Positions 26,633 to 34,598 are shown, numbered from the stretch's first letter. The stretch: 64,000 nt of DNA from Xenorhabdus ishibashii (GCF_002632755.1 NZ_NJAK01000001.1:1-64000); one strand, 5' to 3'. A program made the numbers and translations. Notes: a model not told the origin generated them from the letters alone.

Positions 26633-26787
26633 GATGTTACTCCCTTTATTTTTCTGTGTTGCCGTGCGATACTTTGCGCAGGTAACTTTTCGTTAGTACC
26701 TGCTGCAAGAGCCTGAACAGTTTTGCTCGCCAAAGTGTCGCTGTTCGGTTTCTTGCACCCTCTTACATTTCCATTCTTCGTTAACAT
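26626..26787 (-). CDS. Small basic protein coupled to the helicase
   Basis: A 53-residue protein from ATG 26787, chosen for GAGGG five bases upstream (MLTKNGNVRGCKKPNSDTL). It overlaps the helicase start by 7 bases. Basic and without recognised domain; perhaps a small DNA-binding replication accessory. Confidence 0.45.
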   Translation of the reverse strand: MLTKNGNVRGCKKPNSDTLASKTVQALAAGTNEKLPAQSIARQHRKIKGVTSC

Positions 26788-26860
26788 CGATACCCTCACT
26801 TGAATAATTTTCACTGCCAGAGCACAACCTTTCCTAACTTCTGTGACTTCTCAGCCCTTG

Positions 26861-27235
26861 CTAGCACCTGAACTTGGTAGCACGGATCACATCAACCCCG
26901 TTCACGCTGTAACGCAAAGGTTGCTTGCCATCTTTGAGCAGCACGAAGCCGGATATACCCGCGGGCAGCTCGCTTAATTTCAACAGTGATCGTTTGCGCG
27001 GTGATCGGTTGTCAGCCTCGATAGCGCATTTCGCCCCTGCGCGAGTGGTCACCATGTAATCGACGCGACCATTTCGGCCATCGCTTAATCCGGTCACGGT
27101 GAAATTCTTTTGCAGGAACCAGCCTTGCTCACGGATCTTTGCTGTGAGTACCGCTTCAAAGTTCTGCATGTCGGCGACAGTGAGAAATTGCTCTTCCAGC
27201 AAGGTGATTAATTTTTCTTTCAGTTCTGTGCTCAT
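26861..27235 (-). CDS. Nuclease-like phage protein, 124 residues
   Basis: The sequence VDYMVTTRAGAKCAIEADNRSPRKRSLLKLSELPAGISGFVLL has an arrangement D...E-x-D...K/R that could belong to the restriction-endonuclease-like fold, but I cannot name the family. It precedes the helicase and probably belongs to the replication module. Confidence 0.55.
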   Translation of the reverse strand: MSTELKEKLITLLEEQFLTVADMQNFEAVLTAKIREQGWFLQKNFTVTGLSDGRNGRVDYMVTTRAGAKCAIEADNRSPRKRSLLKLSELPAGISGFVLLKDGKQPLRYSVNGVDVIRATKFRC

Positions 27236-27463
27236 TTTTGTTTCCTCAATGGTTATTTTGTATCACTTGGGTAGTACAGCGATTTTTGAAACCCTATTAG
27301 TGCACTTAATTAACTTATGTATTCCCTACTGAGATCTATTTAAGTAATGTGTTCTTACTTGGCTGTGCTTTACCTTACTGAACTCCCCAATCCCCCCTTA
27401 CCCCCCTGGTCCTCTTCCCTATCGATGTACTAGTTAGGCGATACATATAAACTCCAAAATTAA

Positions 27464-27754
27464 TTACTGGTTAACCACCCTCAACGGCTCGTCCGTATAC
27501 CCCTGCGCCGCTCTTTCGTACTTCACAACAAATTCCCTGAGCCGGATGTTGGCAGCTCGTCGCGCTGCGTTGTCTTTGCGGTATGAAACGGGTTCCTCAT
27601 TCCATGCCGCCTGATACACTTCTGAGTACTTGGCAGTTATCTTTGCCCGTGTGCTAACCCGTAGTTTCCCCAGCATCTCCTGAATCCATGCGCCATCGTC
27701 TGGGTAGAAATGCGATGGCATGGTGACTTTGATGTAGTCAGGAAAGTGCCCCAT
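27464..27754 (-). CDS. Conserved phage protein of the replication region
   Basis: A 96-residue protein from ATG 27754 (MGHFPDYIKVTMPSHFYPDDGAWIQEML), placed just after the stop of the 30-residue peptide. The downstream part VSTRAKITAKYSEVYQAAWNEEPVSYRKDNAARRAANIRLREFV is the recognisable conserved segment of small enterobacterial prophage proteins near the replication genes. Function unknown. The stretch 27236-27463 has no supported gene. Confidence 0.6.
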   Translation of the reverse strand: MGHFPDYIKVTMPSHFYPDDGAWIQEMLGKLRVSTRAKITAKYSEVYQAAWNEEPVSYRKDNAARRAANIRLREFVVKYERAAQGYTDEPLRVVNQ

Positions 27755-27756
27755 AA

Positions 27757-27849
27757 CTAAATCCCGATCACAGACAACAACCACACACCCCAGATCGGAA
27801 TGACCACCAGCGCAAGTACAGAAACAACCACCGGCTGAATGTTATTCAT
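27757..27849 (-). CDS. Possible 30-residue membrane peptide
   Basis: Translated from the sequence: MNNIQPVVVSVLALVVIPIW and on to VWLLSVIGI. It is a single membrane helix, overlaps the cro-like gene end by 8 bases and ends two bases before the next start, which supports a real operon member. Confidence 0.45.
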   Translation of the reverse strand: MNNIQPVVVSVLALVVIPIWGVWLLSVIGI

Positions 27850-28078
27850 GGCTTGCCTCCGTGGGCGGTGGGAAGACTTTGGGCAGATCGGGGCGTAGTT
27901 CGTGGGCTTGGACTGCACCGTTTGAAAACGCCACAATGTCAGGAACCAAAGAGACTGAAACTCTCTTTTTTCTGTATAACCATGAACTTATAAGTGACTG
28001 TCTACACCCTAAAATTTCAGCTAGCCTCGTTTGGCTTCCCGCAATGCTTATTATTTTTTCTATTGCTACGTTCTTCAT
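27842..28078 (-). CDS. Cro-like repressor
   Basis: A 78-residue protein with a YdaS/Cro helix-turn-helix: AGSQTRLAEILGCRQSLISSWLYRKKRVS. It is divergent from the CI-like gene across a 120-base operator region and heads the replication operon, the usual position of cro. It should shut off cI and early transcription. Confidence 0.85.
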   Translation of the reverse strand: MKNVAIEKIISIAGSQTRLAEILGCRQSLISSWLYRKKRVSVSLVPDIVAFSNGAVQAHELRPDLPKVFPPPTEASHE

Positions 28079-28099
28079 TTATCCCTCCATTAGCTCTAT

Positions 28100-28172
28100 A
28101 GTGATAATATTATCACTTTAAATATAAATCAATCACTATGGGTATATTTGTAAACCTATCACTTTAGAGATA
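28100..28172. promoter_or_regulatory. OR-type operator region between cro and cI
   Basis: Contains an 18-bp perfect palindrome AGTGATAATATTATCACT (28100-28117), a half-site AATCACTA (28131-28138), and TATCACTTTAGAGATA (28157-28172). The last is nearly the same as the site at 29032-29047 beyond cI. These are the likely CI and Cro operators, overlapping the divergent promoters. Confidence 0.75.
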
Positions 28173-28201
28173 GAATTAGTAAAAAATCTAACGAGGTAGA
28201 T

Positions 28202-28813
28202 ATGACTCTTGCAGATAGACTGAAAGAAGCCATGAAAGAAAGAGGGCTTACACAGTCCGCTCTCGCAAAAGAAGCGGATATGGCTCAATCCATGATATGG
28301 AAATTAATTTCTGGAAAGGCAGCAAAGACGGGAAAGCTTGTCGATATAGCGAAAGTTCTGGGGGTTCGCCCTGAATGGCTTAGCGATGGAAGCGGTGATA
28401 AATATCAAATGGATGACTCTGACATAGCTATTATGCACTACAGCCACTCAATGGCTGTAAAAATCTATGACGAAGAGAATGAAACAAACGAAGTATTTAT
28501 GGTGCCCGTGTTTTCGGAATCACCTAAAGACCTTGCTTCGTGTCGAGCTTATAGAATTACTCAAAATACTGGTTGCTCAGAAGCACCAGAGGGAACATTG
28601 ATCGTTATCGACAAATTAGTGGAAGCAGCCAATAACGATTTAGTTTATGCGCGCATAGGAAAGAACTACTCTGTTTATCGTTATGTGCAAGGTGGTTCTA
28701 TGGATTTCTTGTCTGTTGATGACAGCAGAGTGCCATTGATAGCCGTGTCTCCCAATGTTGAAATTATAGGTGTTATTGTATATTTATTTCGTGAAATGAA
28801 GCGGAGGCGATAA
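28202..28813 (+). CDS. CI-like phage repressor (HTH plus S24-like domain)
   Basis: A 203-residue repressor. N-terminal XRE helix-turn-helix (LTQSALAKEADMAQSMIWKLISG, residues 16-38). The C-terminal half follows the S24/LexA-like core (NTGCSEAPEGTLIVID), but the sequence at the expected nucleophile is C-S-E rather than S-M, and the expected Lys is not apparent in YSVYRYVQGG. It may therefore not self-cleave. Flanked by operators on both sides. Confidence 0.88.
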   Translation: MTLADRLKEAMKERGLTQSALAKEADMAQSMIWKLISGKAAKTGKLVDIAKVLGVRPEWLSDGSGDKYQMDDSDIAIMHYSHSMAVKIYDEENETNEVFMVPVFSESPKDLASCRAYRITQNTGCSEAPEGTLIVIDKLVEAANNDLVYARIGKNYSVYRYVQGGSMDFLSVDDSRVPLIAVSPNVEIIGVIVYLFREMKRRR

Positions 28814-29031
28814 TCCCCATCCTCAACTTCAACTTCAATCTTCCTTGCGTAGACTCCTGGGTTCACTCGAAATACTTCCAAATCATCCCCCTTTTATTCT
28901 AAAGCACTGTTTTTACATACAGTGCTTTAAATATTACTTAAATTCACGTAATTATCAAGGTAAAAAACAATTTATCTATCATTGAATTAAATTCATTCAA
29001 TTTCAATAGCATAATAGAAAAATTAAATTTT

Positions 29032-29070
29032 TATCACTTTAGGTATAGACTAGTTAAACCTTTAGTGATA
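29032..29070. promoter_or_regulatory. OL-type operator region
   Basis: TATCACTTTAGGTATA (29032-29047) and AGTGATA (29064-29070) repeat the operator half-sites of the cro-cI interval. The interval 28814-29216 otherwise holds no gene. By position it is the operator/promoter for the rightward-reading early operon from 29217 toward the integrase. Confidence 0.65.
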
Positions 29071-29216
29071 ACGTTATTTGCAGCAAGGTGATAAGAGTAA
29101 TCACCAAGGGTTAAAAGGGGTTTTGACAGATGGTTGGCCGTAACTCCAGTTAATTTCCAATAAGGAAAATTGAAATCAGTGGATATCATAATTTAAATAA
29201 AAAAGAGCCTTATGCT

Positions 29217-29480
29217 ATGGATATAAGAAATAAAAATGAGTTCAAAAAACACATACCTATCACTTATATGGCAAATCAAAAACATGAAGAACCAATCCCA
29301 AATTATTCTCTAAAGGTATTCCAAGACTGCGTTTATATACTTTACAAGAGAAATGGTAGATACATGATATTGGTTGACGTTTTTAAAAACCCAAGCGAAG
29401 CCAACAAAAAAGCTCAGGATATTATTAATGAATATCAAGAATTGAAAAAATATTTCATTTCCAAGGAGCATGACTCATGA
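29217..29480 (+). CDS. First early-operon protein, unknown
   Basis: An 87-residue basic protein (MDIRNKNEFKKHIPITYM ...) first after the OL-type operators. By analogy with lambda this place may hold an N-like antiterminator, but no Arg-rich motif is seen, so I leave it as unknown. It overlaps the Icd-like gene by 4 bases. Confidence 0.55.
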   Translation: MDIRNKNEFKKHIPITYMANQKHEEPIPNYSLKVFQDCVYILYKRNGRYMILVDVFKNPSEANKKAQDIINEYQELKKYFISKEHDS

Positions 29481-29647
29481 AAACATTTATCTTCGGCGCA
29501 ATTGAACGCTCCAATATGGAACAAACACGCCCTATATGTGTTAAAGCTCAAGCGCGCGATGAACAAGAAGCAAGAAGGTTATTAGCACCCTTATATGTCA
29601 TTTACGGCTGGATGGGTCAAATAGTTAATTGTAACCAAGGTAAATAA
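29477..29647 (+). CDS. Icd-like small protein of the prophage
   Basis: A 56-residue protein read from the DNA: MKTFIFGAIERSNMEQTRP..., with the diagnostic DEQEARRLLAPLYVIYG segment of Icd-like proteins (P1 Icd family pattern E-x-E-A-R-x-L-L-A-P). It overlaps the upstream gene as ATGA. In P1 the Icd protein inhibits host division. The island has its own Icd-like gene at 9857-10105. Confidence 0.65.
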   Translation: MKTFIFGAIERSNMEQTRPICVKAQARDEQEARRLLAPLYVIYGWMGQIVNCNQGK

Positions 29648-29670
29648 TATTAATTTTGAGGGGAAATAAA

Positions 29671-29928
29671 ATGCAAAAGAAAGAACCTGAAATAATCACA
29701 AATGGTAACAACGAAAAAATAATTGAATTACGGGTCAACGGCGCACCTTTGTGTTATTTGAATACAAAATCTGCAATATCGGCTGATTATTTATTTTTCC
29801 TTAAAGCGGTGTTGGAGGCGCTATCAGTTGATAGTACCTCATTGGAACATGAAGCTAATTTGGCTGGGAAAACGACAATTCATGAACATGAAGCATTTGC
29901 TGCGATTAAAGATCCCATAAATCTTTAA
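29671..29928 (+). CDS. Hypothetical early protein, 85 residues
   Basis: Starts at ATG 29671 (MQKKEPEIITNGNNEKI), with GAGGGG upstream. A short beta-rich N terminus and a helical C terminus. It converges by 23 bases with a minus-strand 77-residue ORF. Family not recognised. Confidence 0.55.
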   Translation: MQKKEPEIITNGNNEKIIELRVNGAPLCYLNTKSAISADYLFFLKAVLEALSVDSTSLEHEANLAGKTTIHEHEAFAAIKDPINL

Positions 29929-30139
29929 TGAATGAATCAACATGAATTGTGCTGCTGCCTTTAGTGGCTTTTAAATAAAAATTAATCACGTTATCGGGTA
30001 AATGAGTATTCCATTTATTAAATGAATGTTGTGGGAAATACTCCTTAAAAATGCTTGCTACTGCATTTTCTCCGGTGCTGAGGTCTGAAATCATACGGCA
30101 TTGCAATAAGCATTTAGCAATGAGTGTAGATTTAAGCAT
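29906..30139 (-). CDS. Hypothetical protein antisense to the early operon
   Basis: A 77-residue protein (MLKSTLIAKCLLQCRMISDL...) read against the early operon, overlapping the previous gene by 23 bases. It may be a small independently expressed gene or spurious; it has sensible composition and its own start after a stop-rich region. No family known. Confidence 0.4.
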   Translation of the reverse strand: MLKSTLIAKCLLQCRMISDLSTGENAVASIFKEYFPQHSFNKWNTHLPDNVINFYLKATKGSSTIHVDSFIKDLWDL

Positions 30140-30239
30140 GCTTAATTACCTTTTTTTGTTATGAGAACGGTTAAGAGTAGCACCACCTGAAAGGTAAAAT
30201 AAAAAGGTAAATCAGCATAATTTGATCAAGGAGGCATAA

Positions 30240-30419
30240 ATGTTAATTCTAACCCGTCGCCGACAAGAGAAAATCATCATAGGTGATGATATCGAAGTTG
30301 TAATATTAGGTATCAACGGCAATCAAATTAAAATAGGCGTTAAAGTACCCGAAGGTATTTCTGTGCACCGTGAGGAAATATATCAACGTATTCAGCAAGA
30401 ATATAATGAGACAGAATGA
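30240..30419 (+). CDS. csrA: CsrA-family RNA-binding regulator encoded by the prophage
   Basis: A 59-residue protein with the full CsrA pattern: [17 protein letters not shown], then [32 protein letters not shown]. The RNA-contact residues at the N terminus (L4-T5-R6-R7) and the RE in VHREEI are present. The ribosome site is an excellent AAGGAGG. It probably competes with host CsrA or regulates prophage or host mRNAs. Short enough to be missed by many gene callers. Confidence 0.92.
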   Translation: MLILTRRRQEKIIIGDDIEVVILGINGNQIKIGVKVPEGISVHREEIYQRIQQEYNETE

Positions 30420-30420
30420 T

Positions 30421-30627
30421 ATGAAAACAAAAATATCAGTTGGTGATAAATCTTATTTAGAGAATGCATTGGAAATTAATGAAGAAATGCAGGCTTTATT
30501 AGCACCATTATTAAAATTAGCTGAGGAAGATATAGATACCGATGTTTATTTAAAGTTACGAGCCGCGCATAGATTGTCAATGTGTCAGTATCGTGACCTT
30601 AATGCATTAAACAATAACTTCGAATAA
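30421..30627 (+). CDS. Small early protein, 68 residues (paralogue A)
   Basis: Start at ATG 30421, one base after the CsrA stop. MKTKISVGDKSYLENALEIN, then EEMQALLAPLLKLAEEDIDTDVYLKLRAAHRLSMCQYRDL; the last part resembles the N-terminal half of the following gene (EEIEAAMFPVVT... DTYLICRGVHRQACNLAQRLRDI). A tandem duplicated family of unknown function. Confidence 0.6.
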   Translation: MKTKISVGDKSYLENALEINEEMQALLAPLLKLAEEDIDTDVYLKLRAAHRLSMCQYRDLNALNNNFE

Positions 30628-30644
30628 ATATATCAGGGTGGAAT

Positions 30645-31016
30645 ATGTCAAACAAACTACAAACCGCCGTAGAAATTGCAGAAGAAATTGAAGCCGCGAT
30701 GTTTCCCGTAGTAACTGCAACTCAGAATGAAGCAGAACCGGATACTTATTTAATATGTCGTGGTGTGCATCGTCAGGCATGTAATTTAGCTCAGCGGTTA
30801 AGGGACATAAATAAAGATTATATCATGTCAGATAATCAGGCATTCGATGAATTGGAAGGTGTTGCGAGTGAAATAGAAAATCTAAGAACATATGTTTCTT
30901 TATTAATTGATACGGATAAAAGTCTGACCGGTGCACAATTACTTAGTATTGCATTGATTGCAGTGTGTAATATAGGCAAAGAAATAGCACGAGTCCGAGG
31001 AATAGAATATCAATAA
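30645..31016 (+). CDS. Small early protein, 123 residues (paralogue B)
   Basis: MSNKLQTAVEIAEEIEAAMF, with a region resembling the previous gene at EEIxAxxxP and (T/P)DxYLxxRxxHR, then a further helical C-terminal region (LRTYVSLLIDTDKSLTGAQLL). Unknown function. A GGTGG ribosome site precedes it. Confidence 0.6.
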   Translation: MSNKLQTAVEIAEEIEAAMFPVVTATQNEAEPDTYLICRGVHRQACNLAQRLRDINKDYIMSDNQAFDELEGVASEIENLRTYVSLLIDTDKSLTGAQLLSIALIAVCNIGKEIARVRGIEYQ

Positions 31017-31069
31017 ATAATATCCGTCTCTGTAATTAACACAATTATAAATTATAAGGAAAATAACCA

Positions 31070-31486
31070 ATGACAACCCTAAAACCTATCGAAATCGCCA
31101 CAGGCCAAGATATTACTATTGAAACACGTGAAGTTTACGTCGTTCGTGGTGCTAATAAAGCCTATCTGACTGAGAGCGGTGCACTGAATAAATTAGCTTA
31201 TATTCGGGCGCAAGAGCAGTTTGATGATGAATGCAGACAAAGCAACTATCCTTTAAAAGAAGTTAAACAGGAAGACGGAACAACTAAACTGATGTTTGGT
31301 GAAATGCGTCCTGAGTTTATACTGAGGCATTCTCGGATATTAAATGAGTTACAAGACGATATTAAAAAAGAAAAGGAGTTCCTTCGACTTAAAAAAGAAC
31401 ACGCTAAGAAAATGGAAGAACATAAAAGAGTATATGATGAATTAATGGAATTAGATAATAAACTCTGCTCATTACAAACAAAATAA
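31070..31486 (+). CDS. Hypothetical early protein with coiled coil
   Basis: A 138-residue protein (MTTLKPIEIATGQDITIETREVYVVRGANKAYLTESGALNKLA...). The C-terminal third is a charged coiled coil (KKEKEFLRLKKEHAKKMEEHKR). Preceded by AAGGAA. Not recognised. Confidence 0.6.
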   Translation: MTTLKPIEIATGQDITIETREVYVVRGANKAYLTESGALNKLAYIRAQEQFDDECRQSNYPLKEVKQEDGTTKLMFGEMRPEFILRHSRILNELQDDIKKEKEFLRLKKEHAKKMEEHKRVYDELMELDNKLCSLQTK

Positions 31487-31556
31487 AATAACAAACAAAA
31501 TTTAATTACAGCGCCATCGCTGGGGGATCGCTTACGCTGAAAACGGGAAATAGAAA

Positions 31557-31892
31557 ATGACACAATCAACTTTACTTGAAAGAAAGCGAAAGGCATTTAT
31601 TCACGTTAAATTGAATGCATTACAAAAGAAACATGATTGTCACTCTGTGGTAGTCAAAGTGGGAAGATTTAATTACCAACTGGATTTGGACGAAGAAATA
31701 TTAAACGTAGCCTTAATTCGTTTCTTTGAAATATATGTACAGGAACTCAAGAGCAAACAGGAAGCAGAAAAACTTATTATAGGGACATATAACAGCTTTT
31801 ATACCAAGTTCGGAAATTTAACCGAAGAAGGTAATGAATTTATGAATGAGATATTAAAACTTATTGCCAAGAAAACGGAGCCAATAACATGA
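31557..31892 (+). CDS. Hypothetical early protein, 111 residues
   Basis: MTQSTLLERKRKAFIHVKLN... helical and Lys/Glu rich; overlaps the following gene as ATGA. No recognised family. Part of the polycistronic early operon. Confidence 0.55.
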   Translation: MTQSTLLERKRKAFIHVKLNALQKKHDCHSVVVKVGRFNYQLDLDEEILNVALIRFFEIYVQELKSKQEAEKLIIGTYNSFYTKFGNLTEEGNEFMNEILKLIAKKTEPIT

Positions 31893-32170
31893 CAAATAAA
31901 TCCTATTTATATCTTGCTGATACAGCCACCCAAAAAGAGAAAGAAGAAAAGTACGACCTTGCAGCCGAATATTGGGAAAAGGCCAAAAATGTAGCCACCA
32001 ATTTAAAGAATCAACTCTGGGCTGAATATCGTCAAGAACATAACAAAAAAAGACATTCATTACATCATTGCCATAGTACGGCATTAAGAAGCCAAAAAGA
32101 AAATAAACGAATGGCCGCAGCATTAAAAAGGCACATGAATAAACAGGCGGTGAATAATGACAGCATATGA
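31889..32170 (+). CDS. Hypothetical early protein, 93 residues (PerC/TPR-like?)
   Basis: MTNKSYLYLADTATQKEKEEKYDLAAEYWEKAKNVATNL has the A..YW..A pattern of a helix pair such as PerC/TPR-like proteins; the next gene has the same pattern (LFRRAADKWGDALSLS). It overlaps the 62-residue gene by 14 bases. The role is not known; a weak PerC/ANR-type relation is possible. Confidence 0.5.
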   Translation: MTNKSYLYLADTATQKEKEEKYDLAAEYWEKAKNVATNLKNQLWAEYRQEHNKKRHSLHHCHSTALRSQKENKRMAAALKRHMNKQAVNNDSI

Positions 32171-32345
32171 ACAAGCAATACAAGAAGCCAAAGAATTAGA
32201 AAGCCAGAATTTATTTCGTCGTGCTGCTGATAAATGGGGTGATGCTCTTTCTTTATCCAAAGATTACAAGCAAGAACAAGAGTGTACCAAGAATAATCTG
32301 CGCTGCGTCCGGAAAGCACAAATCAAAATACAGGAGGGGTGGTAA
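32157..32345 (+). CDS. Hypothetical early protein, 62 residues (PerC-like?)
   Basis: MTAYEQAIQEAKELESQNLFRRAADKWGDALSLSKD... then ECTKNNLRCVRKAQIK. The pattern AxxLExxxLxRRAAxxWxxA is that of PerC-family/phage-encoded small regulators. It overlaps the next gene by one base. Confidence 0.55.
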   Translation: MTAYEQAIQEAKELESQNLFRRAADKWGDALSLSKDYKQEQECTKNNLRCVRKAQIKIQEGW

Positions 32346-32563
32346 TGGCGAAAAGAAAAAGAAGTAGAACTCAACAGGGTTTTGCGGGAATGACTATTCC
32401 TCAAGGAATCAGACTAGAACGCAACGAGGTAGCTGATTACACCAATGTATGTAAGCACCTTTCTAACTTTAAAAAAACCGGCGATCAAATTCAGATGCCA
32501 TTAAATCGAAAACAGCGCCGTTTAGCGAAAAAAATGAAGATTGGATTTAAGGAAGCGAAATAA
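32345..32563 (+). CDS. Small basic early protein, 72 residues
   Basis: Starts at ATG 32345 (MAKRKRSRTQQGFAGMTIPQG), preceded by GGAGGGG. Very basic, likely nucleic-acid binding. Its stop overlaps the ORF6N gene start by one base. Unknown function. Confidence 0.55.
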   Translation: MAKRKRSRTQQGFAGMTIPQGIRLERNEVADYTNVCKHLSNFKKTGDQIQMPLNRKQRRLAKKMKIGFKEAK

Positions 32564-33420
32564 TGAGCAAGAAAAATGAATTAGTTCCAGTATCAGCCAA
32601 AGAATTACAGATCGTTGAGTATCGCGGTCAGCGTGTTGTGACGACCGAGCAGTTAGCTTCGGGGTATGGTGCGACAACCCAGCAAATCACGAACAATTTC
32701 AACAGAAACAAATCTCGCTTTATTGAAGGCAAGCATTACCACCGCATCGAAGGTAATGAAGTCGAAATTTTGCGCAACTCATTTAGAGGTGTGCAAATTT
32801 CGAGTAAAGCACGCTCCTTTTATCTCTGGACAGAACGCGGCGCAGCGAACCATTCCAAGATGTTAGAAACAGACCAGGCTTGGAATTACTTCGATGATCT
32901 GACTGAGTTCTATTTCACCCGCCGCGACAGCATCACAACCGAAGCGGAACTGTTAAGTAATCCCGCGAAGTTACGTTCCATGTTGTCTGTGTATGCCGAA
33001 AATGTCGAACGCCTTGAGGGTGAGAACAAAACCCTGAGTGCAACGGTTGGCAGTCTGGAAAAACACTTTACCAAAGGCATAACCCTTCCTGCTTTCTGCA
33101 AAGGCCTGAACGGGGTGAATACCGCCAAGATCATGTGGTGGGCGATGGAGCGGAACTGGCTCTACAACGAGCAGAAAGACCCGGAGAAAAAACCGCGCTG
33201 GCGTGTCGCTTCCTACGCCCGTGATCGCTACCTCACCGAAGACGAAAACGAGATAAAGCCGCATGGACAAGATCCCTTTATCACCCGTACTGCTGTGCTA
33301 CTGGAAAAAGGCTGTCATCGTCTTTACGCCCTGTACATGAAAGGCGAGCTTCCCATGAAGAAGAGCTGGAACGGTGAATACCAGCATGACAAAGCGGTTT
33401 ATACGCCGGAGGTCAAATAA
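32563..33420 (+). CDS. ORF6N/KilA-N-type antirepressor
   Basis: A 285-residue protein. Residues 15-110 form an ORF6N domain (IVEYRGQRVVTTEQLASGYGATTQQITNNFNRN... FYLWTERGAANHSKML). The C-terminal half (TLPAFCKGLNGVNTAKIMWWA ... KPRWRVASYARDRYLTE) resembles phage antirepressor C-terminal domains. In P1 and related phages Ant works next to Icd. It likely counters a repressor and overlaps the next gene by one base. Confidence 0.85.
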   Translation: MSKKNELVPVSAKELQIVEYRGQRVVTTEQLASGYGATTQQITNNFNRNKSRFIEGKHYHRIEGNEVEILRNSFRGVQISSKARSFYLWTERGAANHSKMLETDQAWNYFDDLTEFYFTRRDSITTEAELLSNPAKLRSMLSVYAENVERLEGENKTLSATVGSLEKHFTKGITLPAFCKGLNGVNTAKIMWWAMERNWLYNEQKDPEKKPRWRVASYARDRYLTEDENEIKPHGQDPFITRTAVLLEKGCHRLYALYMKGELPMKKSWNGEYQHDKAVYTPEVK

Positions 33421-34022
33421 TGAAAAAGCCTCATCACACTGAAACAGCATTTGATTACGGCAAGTATGGCGTGATTGTCATCACTGAGGCGGCGAATACT
33501 GAAATCGTAGGTTATGTAGAGGCACTGAAATCATTAGACGCAGGTCAGTATGACCGCGATTTATTGCTGGGCTTTGATTTGGTACTGGCTCTCTCTCATG
33601 GCTGGAAAGCGGGCTTTTATGAGCCAAACAATGAACAACGGTTGATGTTGTGGCGGTGGATTGTGTCAGCTTCATTCGTGCAAGAGCAAATAGACAGAAA
33701 CGGCACCCGTGAGGTTGATAACGGTCAGGGCGGCACTGATACCGCCGCTATCTATATTAATGGTGCATCTGCAATCACGGTATACCCACTAGCAGAACGC
33801 CTGATGCTGGCAACCCATATTGAGGGGATCGCCTTTGAGCAGTGCGGTAGCAAAGAAGGCGCGGATATGGCGGTCAGAATGTACATGGATTTCGTCAATA
33901 AGCAGCCAGAGGAAGGTAACTGGTTATCCGAGAAAGGGCGTGAGGGACTTTCTATCCTGCACGATAGCTTAATCGAAGCGGTCGAGTCTGGTGAGTTTGA
34001 CTCTACGCCGATCTTTCATTGA
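33420..34022 (+). CDS. Hypothetical early protein, 200 residues
   Basis: MKKPHHTETAFDYGKYGVIVITEAANTEIVGYVEALKS... a soluble acidic protein with a central basic LWRWIVSASFVQEQIDR. It overlaps the antirepressor gene by one base. I do not recognise it. Confidence 0.55.
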   Translation: MKKPHHTETAFDYGKYGVIVITEAANTEIVGYVEALKSLDAGQYDRDLLLGFDLVLALSHGWKAGFYEPNNEQRLMLWRWIVSASFVQEQIDRNGTREVDNGQGGTDTAAIYINGASAITVYPLAERLMLATHIEGIAFEQCGSKEGADMAVRMYMDFVNKQPEEGNWLSEKGREGLSILHDSLIEAVESGEFDSTPIFH

Positions 34023-34034
34023 GAGGAGGCTCAC

Positions 34035-34598
34035 ATGATAACGAAAAACTTTCGCCTCAACGCACTCGCGAATACTTACGCAGCCTCCATCTATCACGAC
34101 GTAACGACCCGTAACGGCGGCGATCACTTCACGATGCAAGTTGGAAAAACAGAAATCAACGTCGCTATTGTCGATGGAGTAAAAGGCATTCGTGAACTGG
34201 TGGACACCCAAAGTGGCAGAAGTGAAGATAACTCCGAAGAAAAACAAAAGGGGCAAGAAATCATGATCAACATCGATAACGCACAGAATGAAATTGGTTT
34301 ATCCGGTCATATTGACGACGGGCGCGAGTGGGCAGATTGGTTATTGAAGAAGGCAAATGAAAGCAAGAAAGCCCAAGTAATCCCTTGGGTGAGCGTTCAG
34401 GACAGGATGCCTGTAGATGATGATAAGTGGGTTCCTTTGTGTCTTGTTTATGTTTCTTTTGGTTCCATTTCCCGTGCAGGTTACGACTACTGGAATACTG
34501 ACACGCAACAATGGTCAGAACACGAAAACGATGAGGTCACCCACTGGTGCTACATGGATGATGTCCCTGCGCCAGTAGTAGAGGAGAAACGGGCATGA
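34035..34598 (+). CDS. DUF551-domain phage protein
   Basis: A 187-residue protein with a C-terminal DUF551 pattern (WVSVQDRMPVDDDKWVPLCLVY ... GYDYWN ... VTHWCYMDDVPAPV). DUF551 proteins are frequent in phage early regions; function unknown. An internal start (MINIDNAQNEIGLSG) could make a shorter form. Start has GGAGG upstream; overlaps the next gene as ATGA. Confidence 0.75.
   Translation: MITKNFRLNALANTYAASIYHDVTTRNGGDHFTMQVGKTEINVAIVDGVKGIRELVDTQSGRSEDNSEEKQKGQEIMINIDNAQNEIGLSGHIDDGREWADWLLKKANESKKAQVIPWVSVQDRMPVDDDKWVPLCLVYVSFGSISRAGYDYWNTDTQQWSEHENDEVTHWCYMDDVPAPVVEEKRA

Noticed and set aside
27300..27463. Looked for a tRNA or att-like element near the replication genes
   Set aside because: No cloverleaf or CCA-type end was found here or anywhere else in the window; I report no tRNA.
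28681..28881. A 66-codon minus-strand frame over the cI end
   Set aside because: Antisense shadow of the CI gene with no ribosome site or family likeness.
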